Below, one piece after another: positions 52,631 to 61,728 of a stretch of 64,000 bases of DNA (position 1 is its first letter; each line of letters starts with the position of its first letter). Position numbers and translations under genes: made by a program. Under the pieces are notes generated by a model. That model had not been told where the DNA came from, ran no database searches, and worked only from the letters and a program-made list of their open reading frames with translations. The stretch is taken from contig NZ_DIUM01000005.1 in assembly GCF_002423035.1 (NCBI RefSeq), positions 1 to 64,000 of the forward strand, in the 5' to 3' direction. Source of the DNA: Thiocapsa sp. UBA6158 (lineage in GTDB: Bacteria > Pseudomonadota > Gammaproteobacteria > Chromatiales > Chromatiaceae).

Positions 52631-52855
52631 CGGGATGTCGTCTGGATCTGTTCTCGGAGATCTCGTCTCTCGGGGGATCTCGTCTCTCGCGTGACGGCAT
52701 CTCTCTCGGCGAGCTTGTCCCGCGAGAGATCGGCGACGCAGACGGCGAGTCGGGAGCCGAGTAGAAGGGGTCGGGGCGCATGCGTTAGTATCCACATCAT
52801 ACTACACCCCGAATTGGGGCCGGGTGAATCCCGTTTCGAGCATCCGGGAGGTCCG

Positions 52856-54076
52856 ATGCGTGCTTTGACCGTTCGTTTTGCCCTCGGAGACGTCGTTCTC
52901 GGCGCACTGATCGGTCTGCTCGCCATGGCGCCGGCGTCGACGGTGCATGCGCTCGAGCTTGTCGAGGACGCACCCGAGCTCTACGACGTACGCCCCGGCG
53001 ATACGCTCTGGTCGATCGCCGGGCGTTATCTGCGCGACCCCTGGCTCTGGCCCGAGATCTGGTACGCCAACGACGAGTCGGGCAATCCCGATCTCATCTA
53101 CCCGGGAGAACGGCTGCGTCTGGTTCATGTCGAGGGTCGGCCGCGGGTCGTGCGCGACACCGCGACAGGGGCGAGTGGCGACATGCGTGTCGTGCGCTTG
53201 AGTCCGCGGGTGCGGGTCAGCGCGCTCGAGGCCCCGGTGCCGATGATCCCGGTCGCATCCATTGCGCCCTTCCTGACCCAGTCCCGGGTGGCTGAGTCGG
53301 ACGCGATCAAGCATGCACCCTATGTCGTGGGTTTCGCCGACGATCGCACCATCGCCGCACCCTCGGACGAGGTCTTCGTGCGTCGTATCGATACGACCGC
53401 GGTCAGCGAGTTCGAGATCCTGCGCCCCGGCGATGCACTGCGCGATCCGGACACCAACCGCATCCTCGGCTACGAGACCACCTTCGTAGCCAATGCCGTG
53501 CTCGAGCGCGTCGGAGATCCCGCGATCCTGCGCGTGACGCGATCCGAGCGCGAGGTCTCGATCGGCGATCGCGTCATCCCGGCCTCGCTCGAGGCCCCTC
53601 TGGAGAATTTCTTCCCGCGCCCTGCGCCGGCCGGGATGCGCGGTCGTATCCTCTCGGTGATGAACGGGGTCTCCCAGATCGGTGGCTACGACATCGTGAC
53701 CCTCAATCGGGGGTCGCACGACCGGCTTGCGCCCGGCCACGTCCTGGAGGTCTTTCGCGGCGGGGAGCCGGTGCGCGACAAGGTCCGAGACGGCGGCATG
53801 AACTGGGACTGGAAGCGCGACGGGCCTCGGACCAGCGAGTTCTGGCTCGGCAACGACTATTCGGTCAAGGGCTGGAGTGAGAGTCCGACGGGCTCGAGCG
53901 AGCCGATCCCCCTGCATGCCGAAATCGGTCGCGATCGCGCGACCTATATCCGCCCGATGCAACGCGTCGGCCTGCTGATGGTCTTCCGAAGCTTCGACCG
54001 CGTGAGCTTCGCCCTCGTCCTGGATGCCAAGCGGGCGATGAGCGTCGGCGATCGGATTGCCCCTCCTGCGCCGTGA
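52856..54076 (+). CDS. Exported LysM-domain protein
   Basis: A 406-residue secreted protein. Signal peptide about 1-32 (LGALIGLLAMAPASTVHA); one LysM domain about 40-90 (YDVRPGDTLWSIAGRYLRDP, ENDLIYPG-type end NPDLIYPGERLRLV) that binds peptidoglycan; then a long domain without a recognised family. This LysM protein before dprA is a standard gammaproteobacterial neighbour. Start ATG 52856 after GGGAGG. Probably in one unit with dprA, which begins 16 bp later. Confidence 0.93.
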   Translation: MRALTVRFALGDVVLGALIGLLAMAPASTVHALELVEDAPELYDVRPGDTLWSIAGRYLRDPWLWPEIWYANDESGNPDLIYPGERLRLVHVEGRPRVVRDTATGASGDMRVVRLSPRVRVSALEAPVPMIPVASIAPFLTQSRVAESDAIKHAPYVVGFADDRTIAAPSDEVFVRRIDTTAVSEFEILRPGDALRDPDTNRILGYETTFVANAVLERVGDPAILRVTRSEREVSIGDRVIPASLEAPLENFFPRPAPAGMRGRILSVMNGVSQIGGYDIVTLNRGSHDRLAPGHVLEVFRGGEPVRDKVRDGGMNWDWKRDGPRTSEFWLGNDYSVKGWSESPTGSSEPIPLHAEIGRDRATYIRPMQRVGLLMVFRSFDRVSFALVLDAKRAMSVGDRIAPPAP

Positions 54077-54092
54077 CGGACCCACAGACACC

Positions 54093-55226
54093 GTGAGCGT
54101 CTCCTCGGATTCGGTCGCGGATTGGATCGTTCTCATCTCCGCCCCCGGCATCGGTCCGCGCACCGCGACCCGCTTGCTCGAACGCTACGGCGCGCCGAGG
54201 GCGGTCGTGGATGCCGCGCGACAGGATCTCGCCGCAGCCGGGATCGCGCCCGAGGCGATTGCCGCGCTCAAACAGCCGGACACGGCGGCGCTCGAGCGGA
54301 TCCTCGCCTGGGCTGATCAGCCCGATGCCTTTATTCTGACCCGCGCGGATACCCGCTACCCGCCGCTGCTCGCCGAGATCCCCGACGCCCCGCTGCTGCT
54401 TTACGTGCGCGGCGACCCTGCGCTGCTCGCCGAGCCGCAGATCGCGATCGTCGGCAGCCGCAATCCAACCCCGTCGGGCCTCGAGATCACCCGCGACTTT
54501 GCCCGGCGACTCGCCGCCGATGGCCTGTTGATCACCAGCGGCTTGGCGCTCGGTGTCGACGGCGCTGCACACGCGGGCGCGCTGGAAACGGGGCGCACCA
54601 TCGCCGTTCTCGGCACGGGTCCGGATCTGGTCTACCCCGCGATGCATCGCGATCTGGCCCGGCGCGTCGCCGAGCGCGGCGCACTGGTGAGCGAGTTTCC
54701 GCCCGGTCAGGGTCCGTCGGCGCGGAATTTCCCGCGGCGCAACCGGATCATCAGCGGACTCTCCGTCGGGGTTCTGGTCACCGAGGCGGCGCTCAAGAGC
54801 GGCTCCTTGATCACCGCACGCTTTGCCCTCGAGCAAGGCCGCGACGTCTTTGCCGTGCCCGGCTCGATCCGCAATCCACTCTCGCGCGGCAGCCACGCAC
54901 TGATTCGCGACGGTGCGAAGCTGGTCGAGGATCCCGGCGAGATCCTCCTCGAGCTGGCCCCGATGCTGCGCAATCTGCTCTCGGCCTGTCCCGGCGATGC
55001 GCCCGCCGAGGACCGCGCAGTGGCCGGTCGCGGCGGGGACGGGGCGCTGGATGCGGACTACCGCGCCTTGCTCGATGCGATGGGATTCGACCCCGTGGCG
55101 CCCGACGAGCTGATCGCCAGCACCGGCCGCTCGGCGCGCGAGGTCTCGTCCATGTTGTTGGTCCTGGAGCTGGAGGGTCATGTATCATCCGCACCTGGAG
55201 GCCGCTTTTGCCGGCTCGGTTCTTAA
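54093..55226 (+). CDS. dprA: DNA-processing protein DprA
   Basis: Loads RecA on incoming single-stranded DNA in natural transformation. About 377 residues. N-terminal SAM-like region (LISAPGIGPRTATRLLERYG), the Rossmann DprA core (IAIVGSRNPTPSGLEITRDF, GLALGVDGAAHAGALE, NFPRRNRIISGLSVGVLV) and a C-terminal winged helix (PDELIASTGRSAREVSSMLL). The GTG at 54093 fits the spacing; a TTG at 54057 inside the LysM gene is possible. Its presence shows transformation or recombination capacity only if other com genes exist. Confidence 0.93.
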   Translation: MSVSSDSVADWIVLISAPGIGPRTATRLLERYGAPRAVVDAARQDLAAAGIAPEAIAALKQPDTAALERILAWADQPDAFILTRADTRYPPLLAEIPDAPLLLYVRGDPALLAEPQIAIVGSRNPTPSGLEITRDFARRLAADGLLITSGLALGVDGAAHAGALETGRTIAVLGTGPDLVYPAMHRDLARRVAERGALVSEFPPGQGPSARNFPRRNRIISGLSVGVLVTEAALKSGSLITARFALEQGRDVFAVPGSIRNPLSRGSHALIRDGAKLVEDPGEILLELAPMLRNLLSACPGDAPAEDRAVAGRGGDGALDADYRALLDAMGFDPVAPDELIASTGRSAREVSSMLLVLELEGHVSSAPGGRFCRLGS

Positions 55227-55288
55227 GCGGAGACTTCCGGGGTGCCCCCGACGGAACGCCTGACAGGAATACCCGTGCAGTGCGCCCC

Positions 55289-55308
55289 CGTCAGCCTGCG
55301 GGCTGACG
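55289..55308 (+). promoter_or_regulatory. Hairpin upstream of smg
   Basis: CGTCAGCC TGCG GGCTGACG, perfect 8-bp arms with a 4-nt loop, ending 19 bp before the smg ATG in the 101-bp dprA-smg gap. It could attenuate read-through from dprA or shape the smg leader; no T-tract follows. Confidence 0.35.
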
Positions 55309-55327
55309 CCGCCCATGAGGTTGGCTG

Positions 55328-55804
55328 ATGTACGAAAACATGGTCGATGTGCTGATCTATCTCTACGAGAACTACATGGACGGCGACGGACAGCCTCCGG
55401 CCGATCAAGGTGCGCTCGAGGACGAGCTTTCTCAGGTCGGCTTCACCCCGACGGAGATCGAGAAGGCACTGCTTTGGCTCGACGAGCTGGCGGCGGGTGT
55501 GGATGTCCCGCAGTATCACGACCATACCCTCGGCTCCATCCGCGTCTACAACGCAGCGGAGACGAGCAAGCTGGATGTCGAGGCGCGCGGTCTGCTGCTG
55601 TTCCTGGAGCAGAACGGGATTCTGGACCCCGTCAGCCGCGAGTTGGTGATCGACCGCTTGCTCGCGATCGATCACGCCCTGGTCGGGCTCGACGAGGTCA
55701 AGTGGGTCGTCTTGTTGGTCTTGATGAACCGACCCGGTCGCGAGGATGCCTTCTCGCAAATGGAGGATTTGGTGTACAACGACGAGCCGGTTTACCTGCA
55801 TTGA
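55328..55804 (+). CDS. smg: Smg family protein (DUF494)
   Basis: A 158-residue cytosolic protein of the Smg/DUF494 family, always found beside dprA and topA. Start MYENMVDVLIYLYENYMDGD; conserved core LSQVGFTPTEIEKALLWLDE and LVIDRLLAIDHALVGLDEVK. The molecular function is not established. Normal length. A partial repeat end TTGAACCGCC (55801-55810) contains its TGA stop. Confidence 0.94.
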   Translation: MYENMVDVLIYLYENYMDGDGQPPADQGALEDELSQVGFTPTEIEKALLWLDELAAGVDVPQYHDHTLGSIRVYNAAETSKLDVEARGLLLFLEQNGILDPVSRELVIDRLLAIDHALVGLDEVKWVVLLVLMNRPGREDAFSQMEDLVYNDEPVYLH

Positions 55805-55811
55805 ACCGCCA

Positions 55812-55898
55812 TTGAACCGCGTCAGGCATGACCTGCTGCCTTGTCGAGTCGGCGCTGCGTCGCACGCCTAAGCAGGCGTTGGAGTCGACGCGGTTCAA
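55812..55898. repeat. TIR-bounded element, 87 bp
   Basis: Perfect 12-bp ends TTGAACCGCGTC (55812-55823) and GACGCGGTTCAA (55887-55898) with exactly 63 bp between. A duplicated left end (55801-55810) precedes it and holds the smg stop. The interior shares CCTGCTGCCTTG (55832-55843) with the element at 8275-8361. Confidence 0.82.
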
Positions 55899-56284
55899 GG
55901 TATCAGGCGATTTCCGGGAATCACCATCCCGACTGCGCAGAGGATCGGCCGGCAGTGACGCCGACGGTCGTCGCGAAGCAGCGACACCCCCCGGGATAGA
56001 CGACTTGCAGTCGCCCTCTTCAGCCGGCCCGACGGCCCGCAGTGTCGCGGTCAACGCGACGTACTCGAGAACCGCGCTGAACGCGCTTCGGCACCGATTT
56101 CCGTTTTGCTCATGCGTTCGCGATCTACCTCTCCTTTCAGGCGTTGCCTGGCGCGACGGTCGTGCGAGCGAGGCCTCTGGAAGAGGACAATTGCAAGTCG
56201 CCTGCCGACCTCCGGGGCAGCTCGCCGAGACCTGAATTTCCATCCGACCGGCCCTTTCGGCGCCGACCCTCTCTTCGCCTCCCC
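55899..56284. other. Non-coding interval upstream of topA
   Basis: About 390 bp without a supported gene. It contains GGCGATTTCCGGGAA (55917-55931 region), similar to GGTGATTTCCGGGAA near 60592, and several GTCGCC-type half hairpins (for example around 56000), so it may hold remnants of the second repeat family. Confidence 0.4.
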
Positions 56285-56315
56285 TTGACGCGCCGATGCG
56301 AACCGGGTTTACCCT
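56285..56315 (+). promoter_or_regulatory. Candidate topA promoter
   Basis: TTGACG (56285-56290) and TACCCT (56310-56315), 19 bp apart, a loose sigma-70-type pair ending about 30 bp before the topA ATG. Confidence 0.4.
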
Positions 56316-56346
56316 AGAGACACTGATCAGCTCGCTTGCAGACATC

Positions 56347-58656
56347 ATGAATCTCGTCATCGTCGAATCTCCGGCCAAGGCCAAGACCATCAAGAAGTAC
56401 CTCGGACCTGACTTCGAGGTGATCGCCTCCTATGGTCATGTCCGTGACCTGGTGCCCAAGGAGGGCGCGGTCGATACCGAGCACGGCTTCGCGATGAAAT
56501 ACCAGATCATCGATCGCAACGAGAAGCACGTTCAGGCGATCGCCAAGAAGCTCAAGGAGGCCGATACTCTCTACCTGGCGACCGACCCGGACCGCGAAGG
56601 CGAGGCCATTTCCTGGCATCTCTACGAGCTGCTGAAGAGCCGCCGCCAGATCGGCAAGCGCCCGGTGTTTCGTGTGGTCTTCAACGAGATCACCAAGCGA
56701 GCGGTACAAGAGGCGGTCGCCAACCCGCGCGAGCTGTCTTACGACCTGGTCAACGCCCAGCAGGCGCGTCGTGCCCTGGATTATCTGGTTGGCTTCAACC
56801 TCTCGCCCCTGCTGTGGAAGAAGATCCGACGGGGTCTTTCCGCCGGGCGGGTGCAGAGCCCGGCGCTGCGTCTGATCTGCGAGCGCGAGGACGAGATCGA
56901 GGCCTTCGTCCGCCAGGAGTACTGGTCGATCGAGGCCGATGCCGCCAAGGATGCACGTCGCTTCACCGCCAAGCTGGTCGAGTTCGAAGGCGAGAAGGTC
57001 GAGCAGTTCACCGTCGTCGACGGGGGGCGCGCCGCGACCATCCAGGCGACCCTCGAGCAGGCCGCCGCCGGCACGCTCAAGGTCGAGGAGGTCGAGCGCA
57101 AGCAGCGCAAGCGCAATCCCGCGCCGCCCTTCATCACCTCGACACTCCAGCAGGAGGCCGCGCGCAAGCTCGGCTTCACGGCTCAGCGCACCATGCGCGT
57201 GGCCCAGCAGCTCTACGAGGGCGTGGATGTCGGCGGCGGGCCGATCGGCCTCATCACCTACATGCGCACCGACTCGGTGAATCTCGCGCAAGAGGCGTTG
57301 GACGAGGTCCGCGCCTATGTCACGGAACGCTTCGGTGCCGATCATCTGCCCGAGCAGCCGAGGTTCTACAAGACCAAGGCCAAGAACGCCCAAGAGGCGC
57401 ACGAGGCGATTCGCCCCACCTCGGTCTATCAGGTCCCCAAAGAGATCCGCGCCCATCTCAGTGCGGATCAGTTCAAGCTCTACGAGCTGATCTGGAAGCG
57501 CACCCTCGCCTGCCAGATGGCACATGCGCTCATCAATCAGGTTGCGATCACCCTGAGCGTCGGAGCGGGCAATCGCTTCCGTGCGACCGGCTCGACGGTC
57601 GCCGAGCCCGGCTTCATGAGCGTCTATCTGGAAGGGCGCGACGATGCCAAGGGCGCCGACGACGACGAGGAGCGCATGCTCCCCGAGATGAAGGCCGGAG
57701 ATCGGGTGGATCTGCTCGCCATCCGCCCCGAGCAGCATTTCACCGAGCCGCCGCCGCGTTACTCCGAGGCATCGCTGGTGAAGGCACTGGAGGAATACGG
57801 GATCGGTCGCCCCTCGACCTACGCCTCCATCATCTCCACACTTCAGGATCGCGAATACGTGGTCCTGGACGCCAAGCGCTTCCTGCCGACCGACGTCGGG
57901 CGGGTGGTGAACCGCTTCCTGACCGAATATTTCACATCCTACGTGGACTACGATTTCACCGCGCGTCTCGAGGACGACCTGGATGCGGTCTCGCGCGGCG
58001 AGGGCGAGTGGATCCCCCTGCTCGAGCAGTTCTGGAAGCCCTTCAAGGAGCGCGTCGACCACACCGAGGCGTCGGTCAAGCGCAGCGACGTCACCCAGGA
58101 GCGCATCGACGAGACCTGCCCCAAATGCGGCGGTCAGCTGTCGATCCGGCTCGGACGCAACGGGCGCTTCATCGGCTGCACCAACTATCCCGAGTGCGAC
58201 TACACGCGCGACCTCAACCCCGACAAGGCCGAGGCGGATGCACCCGAACTGATCGAGGGCCGCACTTGCCCGCTCTGCGACTCCCCACTCGAGATCAAGC
58301 GCGGACGTTACGGCAAGTTCATCGGCTGCAGCGCCTACCCGACCTGCAAGCACATCGAGCCGTTGGAGAAGCCCGAAGACACGGGCGTGACCTGCCCCAA
58401 ATGCACCAAGGGGACGCTGCAGAAGAAGAAATCACGCAAGGGCAAGATCTTCTATTCCTGCTCGACGTATCCCAAATGCGACTACGCGGTCTGGGATGAG
58501 CCGATCGCCGAGCCTTGCCCCAAGTGCGGCTGGGCGGTCTTGACGATCAAGACCACCAAGACGAAAGGGGCCTTCAAGGTATGTCCTCAAAAGGAATGCG
58601 GTTTCCGGGAGGCGATCCCGGAGGATCACGCCGAAGATGCGGCCGAATCGGCGTAG
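56347..58656 (+). CDS. topA: DNA topoisomerase I
   Basis: Type IA topoisomerase that relaxes negative supercoils. The 769 residues start MNLVIVESPAKAKTIKKYLG (Toprim domain with DPDREGEAISWHL). The active-site Tyr305 is in GLITYMRTDSVNLA. The C-terminal part has four zinc-ribbon modules: CPKCGGQ ... CTNYPECD, CPLCDSP ... CSAYPTCK, CPKCTKG ... CSTYPKCD, CPKCGWA ... CPQKECGF. The ATG at 56347 gives the family start; an upstream in-frame ATG lies within the promoter. Convergent with moaA, only 36 bp apart. Confidence 0.97.
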   Translation: MNLVIVESPAKAKTIKKYLGPDFEVIASYGHVRDLVPKEGAVDTEHGFAMKYQIIDRNEKHVQAIAKKLKEADTLYLATDPDREGEAISWHLYELLKSRRQIGKRPVFRVVFNEITKRAVQEAVANPRELSYDLVNAQQARRALDYLVGFNLSPLLWKKIRRGLSAGRVQSPALRLICEREDEIEAFVRQEYWSIEADAAKDARRFTAKLVEFEGEKVEQFTVVDGGRAATIQATLEQAAAGTLKVEEVERKQRKRNPAPPFITSTLQQEAARKLGFTAQRTMRVAQQLYEGVDVGGGPIGLITYMRTDSVNLAQEALDEVRAYVTERFGADHLPEQPRFYKTKAKNAQEAHEAIRPTSVYQVPKEIRAHLSADQFKLYELIWKRTLACQMAHALINQVAITLSVGAGNRFRATGSTVAEPGFMSVYLEGRDDAKGADDDEERMLPEMKAGDRVDLLAIRPEQHFTEPPPRYSEASLVKALEEYGIGRPSTYASIISTLQDREYVVLDAKRFLPTDVGRVVNRFLTEYFTSYVDYDFTARLEDDLDAVSRGEGEWIPLLEQFWKPFKERVDHTEASVKRSDVTQERIDETCPKCGGQLSIRLGRNGRFIGCTNYPECDYTRDLNPDKAEADAPELIEGRTCPLCDSPLEIKRGRYGKFIGCSAYPTCKHIEPLEKPEDTGVTCPKCTKGTLQKKKSRKGKIFYSCSTYPKCDYAVWDEPIAEPCPKCGWAVLTIKTTKTKGAFKVCPQKECGFREAIPEDHAEDAAESA

Positions 58657-58692
58657 GTTGTGCCGGGCCGGAGCGAGGCACGACAGCCCCGC

Positions 58693-59679
58693 TCAGCCGC
58701 CCGTTGCCGACATGAAGCGGATGATCTTCTCCGGGCGCTCCCCGAACTCATGGCGCTCGGGTTTCAGCGCGATGGCGCTTCGCAGATGGGCGATCAGATC
58801 CGCCTCCCCGATCCCGTCGCGCAGCAGCGGCCGCAGCGCATAGCTGTTCTCTTGGCCCAGGCATAGATAGAGGGTGCCGTCGACGGTCAGGCGCACACGA
58901 TTGCAGGTCTCGCAGAAGTGCTGCGAGATCGGGGTGATGAAGCCGATCCGGGTCTCGGTGGCCCCGACGCGGTAATAGCGCGCGGGGCCGCCGCCGGGCA
59001 GGATGTCCGGGATCAGCTCAAAGCGCTGCTCGAGACGTCTCCGCACGCTCTGCAGATCCAGGTAGTGCTCCCGAGCGCCGCGGCCGGTCGCGCCCATCGG
59101 CATGGTCTCGATCAGACGCAGCGTGAAACCCTTCTCCGCGCAGTAGTCGAGGATGTCTTCGATCTCCGCGTCGTTCACGCCGCGCATCACGACCGTATTG
59201 ACGCGAATCGGCGCGAAACCGACCTGGCGGGCGGCAGCGATCCCGCGCAGCACCCTCTCGAGATCCCCTCCCGTGACCTCCTTGAAGACCTCCGGGCGCA
59301 GGCTGTCCAGGCTGACGTTGAGGCGACGCACGCCGGCGCGGTGCAGCGGCTCGGCCAGCACATCCATGCGGGTGCAGTTGCTCGAGATGGAGAGGTCGTC
59401 GAGGCCGGGCAGGGCGGAGAGACGCTCGGCGAGTTCCGGCAGATTCCGGCGCACCAAGGGCTCGCCGCCCGTGATACGGACATGTCGGACCCCGAGTGCC
59501 GTGAAGGCGGCGACCACCCGACCGATCTCCTCGAAGGTGAGCCAGTGCTCCGGCTCCTCGAAGCCCTTGAATCCCTTCGGCAGACAGTAGCCGCAGCGCA
59601 GGTCGCAGCGGTCCGTGACGGAAAGCCGCAGATAGGCGATGCGTCGGCCGAACGGGTCGGTCAGGGTTTGCTCGTTCAT
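58693..59679 (-). CDS. moaA: GTP 3',8-cyclase (molybdenum cofactor)
   Basis: Radical-SAM enzyme for the first step of molybdopterin synthesis. The 328 residues have the N-terminal cluster CDLRCGYC, ITGGEPLVRRNL, the C-terminal second cluster HFCETCNRVRLT plus a third Cys in YLCLG, and the conserved GG C-terminus (SATGG). The usual TTNG segment reads SSNCTRM, a minor deviation. ATG 59679 chosen for homology. No other moa gene is adjacent. It is downstream of dsbB by about 100 bp. Confidence 0.95.
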   Translation of the reverse strand: MNEQTLTDPFGRRIAYLRLSVTDRCDLRCGYCLPKGFKGFEEPEHWLTFEEIGRVVAAFTALGVRHVRITGGEPLVRRNLPELAERLSALPGLDDLSISSNCTRMDVLAEPLHRAGVRRLNVSLDSLRPEVFKEVTGGDLERVLRGIAAARQVGFAPIRVNTVVMRGVNDAEIEDILDYCAEKGFTLRLIETMPMGATGRGAREHYLDLQSVRRRLEQRFELIPDILPGGGPARYYRVGATETRIGFITPISQHFCETCNRVRLTVDGTLYLCLGQENSYALRPLLRDGIGEADLIAHLRSAIALKPERHEFGERPEKIIRFMSATGG

Positions 59680-59778
59680 GCGATGTGATCCGGTGGATGC
59701 AGGAGAAGGCACCCGAGGTTCATCGCTCGGGCGCGGCGAACACAAACACAAACCGAACGTGTCGGCTCGGATCCAGGG

Positions 59779-60300
59779 TCATGGGATCCCCGTCCCGGGG
59801 CGGCTTCGAATCAGCGCCAGAACACCGGCACCGAGGCAGAGGGCAAAGCCGAGCAAGGCCCAGTTCGCCAACGACAGGCCGAGAATCAGGGCGCCTTCGT
59901 TCTCGCAAAAGCCAGTTGCCATGAACAGCGCCGGTGCCTGTTCGCCGAGCCACTCGACCCACTGCTCGATCAATCCGGGCGCGCCCGCCACACAGGAAAC
60001 GCTCCCCGGCGGCTGCATCTGAAGCCAGCTCTGGTAGGCCGCGACACCGATTCCCGTGGCCGCGATCGGCAGGGTCAAAGCGCCGAGCAGGTGCCCGAGA
60101 ACAGCCGCTCCCGTGCGTCCCGTGCCCAGCGAGGCTCCGAGCGCCAGCACCGCGAGCACCATGAAGAGCAGGCGTTGGAAGATGCACAGATGACAGGGAT
60201 CCAACGCGAGCCAGTCGGTCATGACAAAGCTCGACGCAACCGCGATGGCGCAACCGCCGGCCGTCAAGCCCCAAAGCAGGCGAGGGGACGGGCCTGTCAT
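59779..60300 (-). CDS. dsbB: Disulfide bond formation protein B
   Basis: Inner-membrane quinone-linked oxidase that reoxidises DsbA. The 173 residues have four transmembrane segments and the first active pair Cys36-Cys39 in DPCHLCIFQRLLF. The second periplasmic pair is in GSVSCVAG and ATGFCENEG. Start ATG 60300; an upstream in-frame start is possible. It ends the leftward thioredoxin-like/dsbB run. dsbA is not in the window. Confidence 0.9.
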   Translation of the reverse strand: MTGPSPRLLWGLTAGGCAIAVASSFVMTDWLALDPCHLCIFQRLLFMVLAVLALGASLGTGRTGAAVLGHLLGALTLPIAATGIGVAAYQSWLQMQPPGSVSCVAGAPGLIEQWVEWLGEQAPALFMATGFCENEGALILGLSLANWALLGFALCLGAGVLALIRSRPGTGIP

Positions 60301-60337
60301 TTCGATGCCTTGCAGGCAGGGCGGGCGGAGAACGTCA

Positions 60338-60571
60338 TCAGCTGAACCATCCCTCGACCGTCTTGCGATCCGGAACCCCGCCGGCATGCACCACCTGACC
60401 GTCGATGACCACACCGGGTGTCGACATGACGCCGTAACCCATGATTCGGCCGAGATCCTCGACCTTCTCGAGGGCGATCTCGGCGCCCTTCGCCTTCGCG
60501 GCCTCTTCGACCACCTTGTAGGTCGCTTTGCAGTTCGCGCAGCCTGAACCCAAGATCTTGACTTCTTTCAT
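60338..60571 (-). CDS. Small thioredoxin-like protein
   Basis: A 77-residue redox protein of the small archaeal/bacterial thioredoxin group (TM0996/MTH895 type). Active site GSGCANC (Cys11, Cys14); core EDLGRIMGYGVMSTPGVVID. These proteins are usually encoded beside permeases of the type found next upstream here and are thought to act on metals or arsenic. RBS and spacing are ordinary. Confidence 0.88.
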   Translation of the reverse strand: MKEVKILGSGCANCKATYKVVEEAAKAKGAEIALEKVEDLGRIMGYGVMSTPGVVIDGQVVHAGGVPDRKTVEGWFS

Positions 60572-60590
60572 AGCACTGCTCGTATCCTTT

Positions 60591-60722
60591 AGGTGATTTC
60601 CGGGAAAGCAACCAACATGTCGGGACAACGCGGCGACTTCAGTCGCCCCGTCGGCACTGGAGACATCCCCGCCCTCAATACTCGTTCCGCGAGTTCCTCT
60701 CAAGCCCGACTCCCGGGAATCG
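60591..60722. repeat. Inverted-repeat stretch with GGCGAC hairpin
   Basis: Between permease and thioredoxin-like gene. Imperfect inverted ends (GTGATTTCCGGGAA near 60593 and GACTCCCGGGAATC near 60709-60722) flank a hairpin GGCGAC TTCA GTCGCC (60632-60647). The segment GGGACAACG plus the hairpin recurs at 39028-39059. Second, smaller repeat family of the window. Confidence 0.45.
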
Positions 60723-60731
60723 CAGCGCATT

Positions 60732-61688
60732 CTACGCCAATAGATTGAAGCCGTAGCCGACCAGGATGAAGGCCACGGCCAGGACACCCGCATAGAGCGC
60801 CAGTCCGGGCCAGCGGATGACCTTGCGCAGGATGATCATCTCGGGCAGCGAGAGCGCGGCGATGCTCATCATGAAGGCCAGCGTGGTGCCGATCGCAACA
60901 CCCTTGCCCAGCATGGCCTCGGCAACCGGGATCACCCCGGTCGCGTTGGAATAGAGCGGGATTCCGAGCAGAACCGCACCCGGGACCGCCAGCCAATTGT
61001 CGGTCCCTCCCAGGTGCTCCACGACCCACTCCTCCGGGACGTAGCCGTGGAAGAGTGCGCCCACGCCGATGCCGAGCAGCACCCATTTCCAGAGACGCCG
61101 CAGGATCTCACGGACCTCGCCCATGGCGTAGCGATGGCGCCCGGCCAGCGAGGTATCCGGCTCGGGCATCTTCAGCTCGCCCATGTGGATCTGCCAGACA
61201 TAGGGCTCGACCCAGCGCTCGGGTCTGAAGCGCTCCATGACGAGGCCTCCGACATAGGCGACCGTCAACCCGGCGGCGACATACATCAGCGTCACCTCCC
61301 AGCCCAGGATCCCGATCAAGATGACCACCGCGACCTCGTTGATCATGGGGCTGGCGATGAGGAAGGAGAAGGTCACGCCGAGCGGGATGCCGGCCTCGAC
61401 GAAGCCGATGAAGAGCGGCACCGACGAGCAGGAGCAGAAGGGCGTGACCGCGCCCAACCCGACCGCGGTCGAGCGCGCCGCCCATTCGGGTTTGCCGCGC
61501 ACATAGGCGCGCACGCGCTCGGGCGAGAGGAGCGCCCGGAACAGCCCCATGACATAGATGATGATGACCAGCATGAAGAAGATCTTCGTCGTGTCCATGA
61601 CGAAGAAATGCAGCGCAGCGCCGAGATGGCTCGCCGGGTCGATACCCAGCAGACGGTAGACGAGGAGATCGCCGAGTGTATCGAACAC
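60732..61688 (-). CDS. Permease, DUF318/ArsP type
   Basis: A 318-residue inner-membrane permease with about eight transmembrane segments. Signatures: TPFCSCSSVPLFIGFVEAGI, with the CSCSS cysteine motif, LGVTFSFLIASPMINEVAVV and GIPLYSNATGVIPVAEAML. Members export arsenicals, copper or zinc, or have unknown substrates. GTG start at 61688. Forms a two-gene unit with the thioredoxin-like gene. An 18-bp inverted repeat lies 41 bp upstream, but no regulator gene of the ArsR type is next to it. Confidence 0.88.
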   Translation of the reverse strand: MFDTLGDLLVYRLLGIDPASHLGAALHFFVMDTTKIFFMLVIIIYVMGLFRALLSPERVRAYVRGKPEWAARSTAVGLGAVTPFCSCSSVPLFIGFVEAGIPLGVTFSFLIASPMINEVAVVILIGILGWEVTLMYVAAGLTVAYVGGLVMERFRPERWVEPYVWQIHMGELKMPEPDTSLAGRHRYAMGEVREILRRLWKWVLLGIGVGALFHGYVPEEWVVEHLGGTDNWLAVPGAVLLGIPLYSNATGVIPVAEAMLGKGVAIGTTLAFMMSIAALSLPEMIILRKVIRWPGLALYAGVLAVAFILVGYGFNLLA

Positions 61689-61728
61689 CGAGGTGCGCCT
61701 CTGTGGCGTTGATCATTGGCGTCTACTC

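Noticed and set aside
52659..52689. Two copies of GATCTCGTCTCTCG, 17 bp apart, between def and the LysM gene
   Set aside because: Only two short copies in a low-complexity CT-rich stretch. Could be an operator but nothing supports it beyond the repetition.
58657..58692. Terminator between convergent topA and moaA
   Set aside because: Only a 5-bp GTGCC/GGCAC pairing with a long loop and no T-tract.
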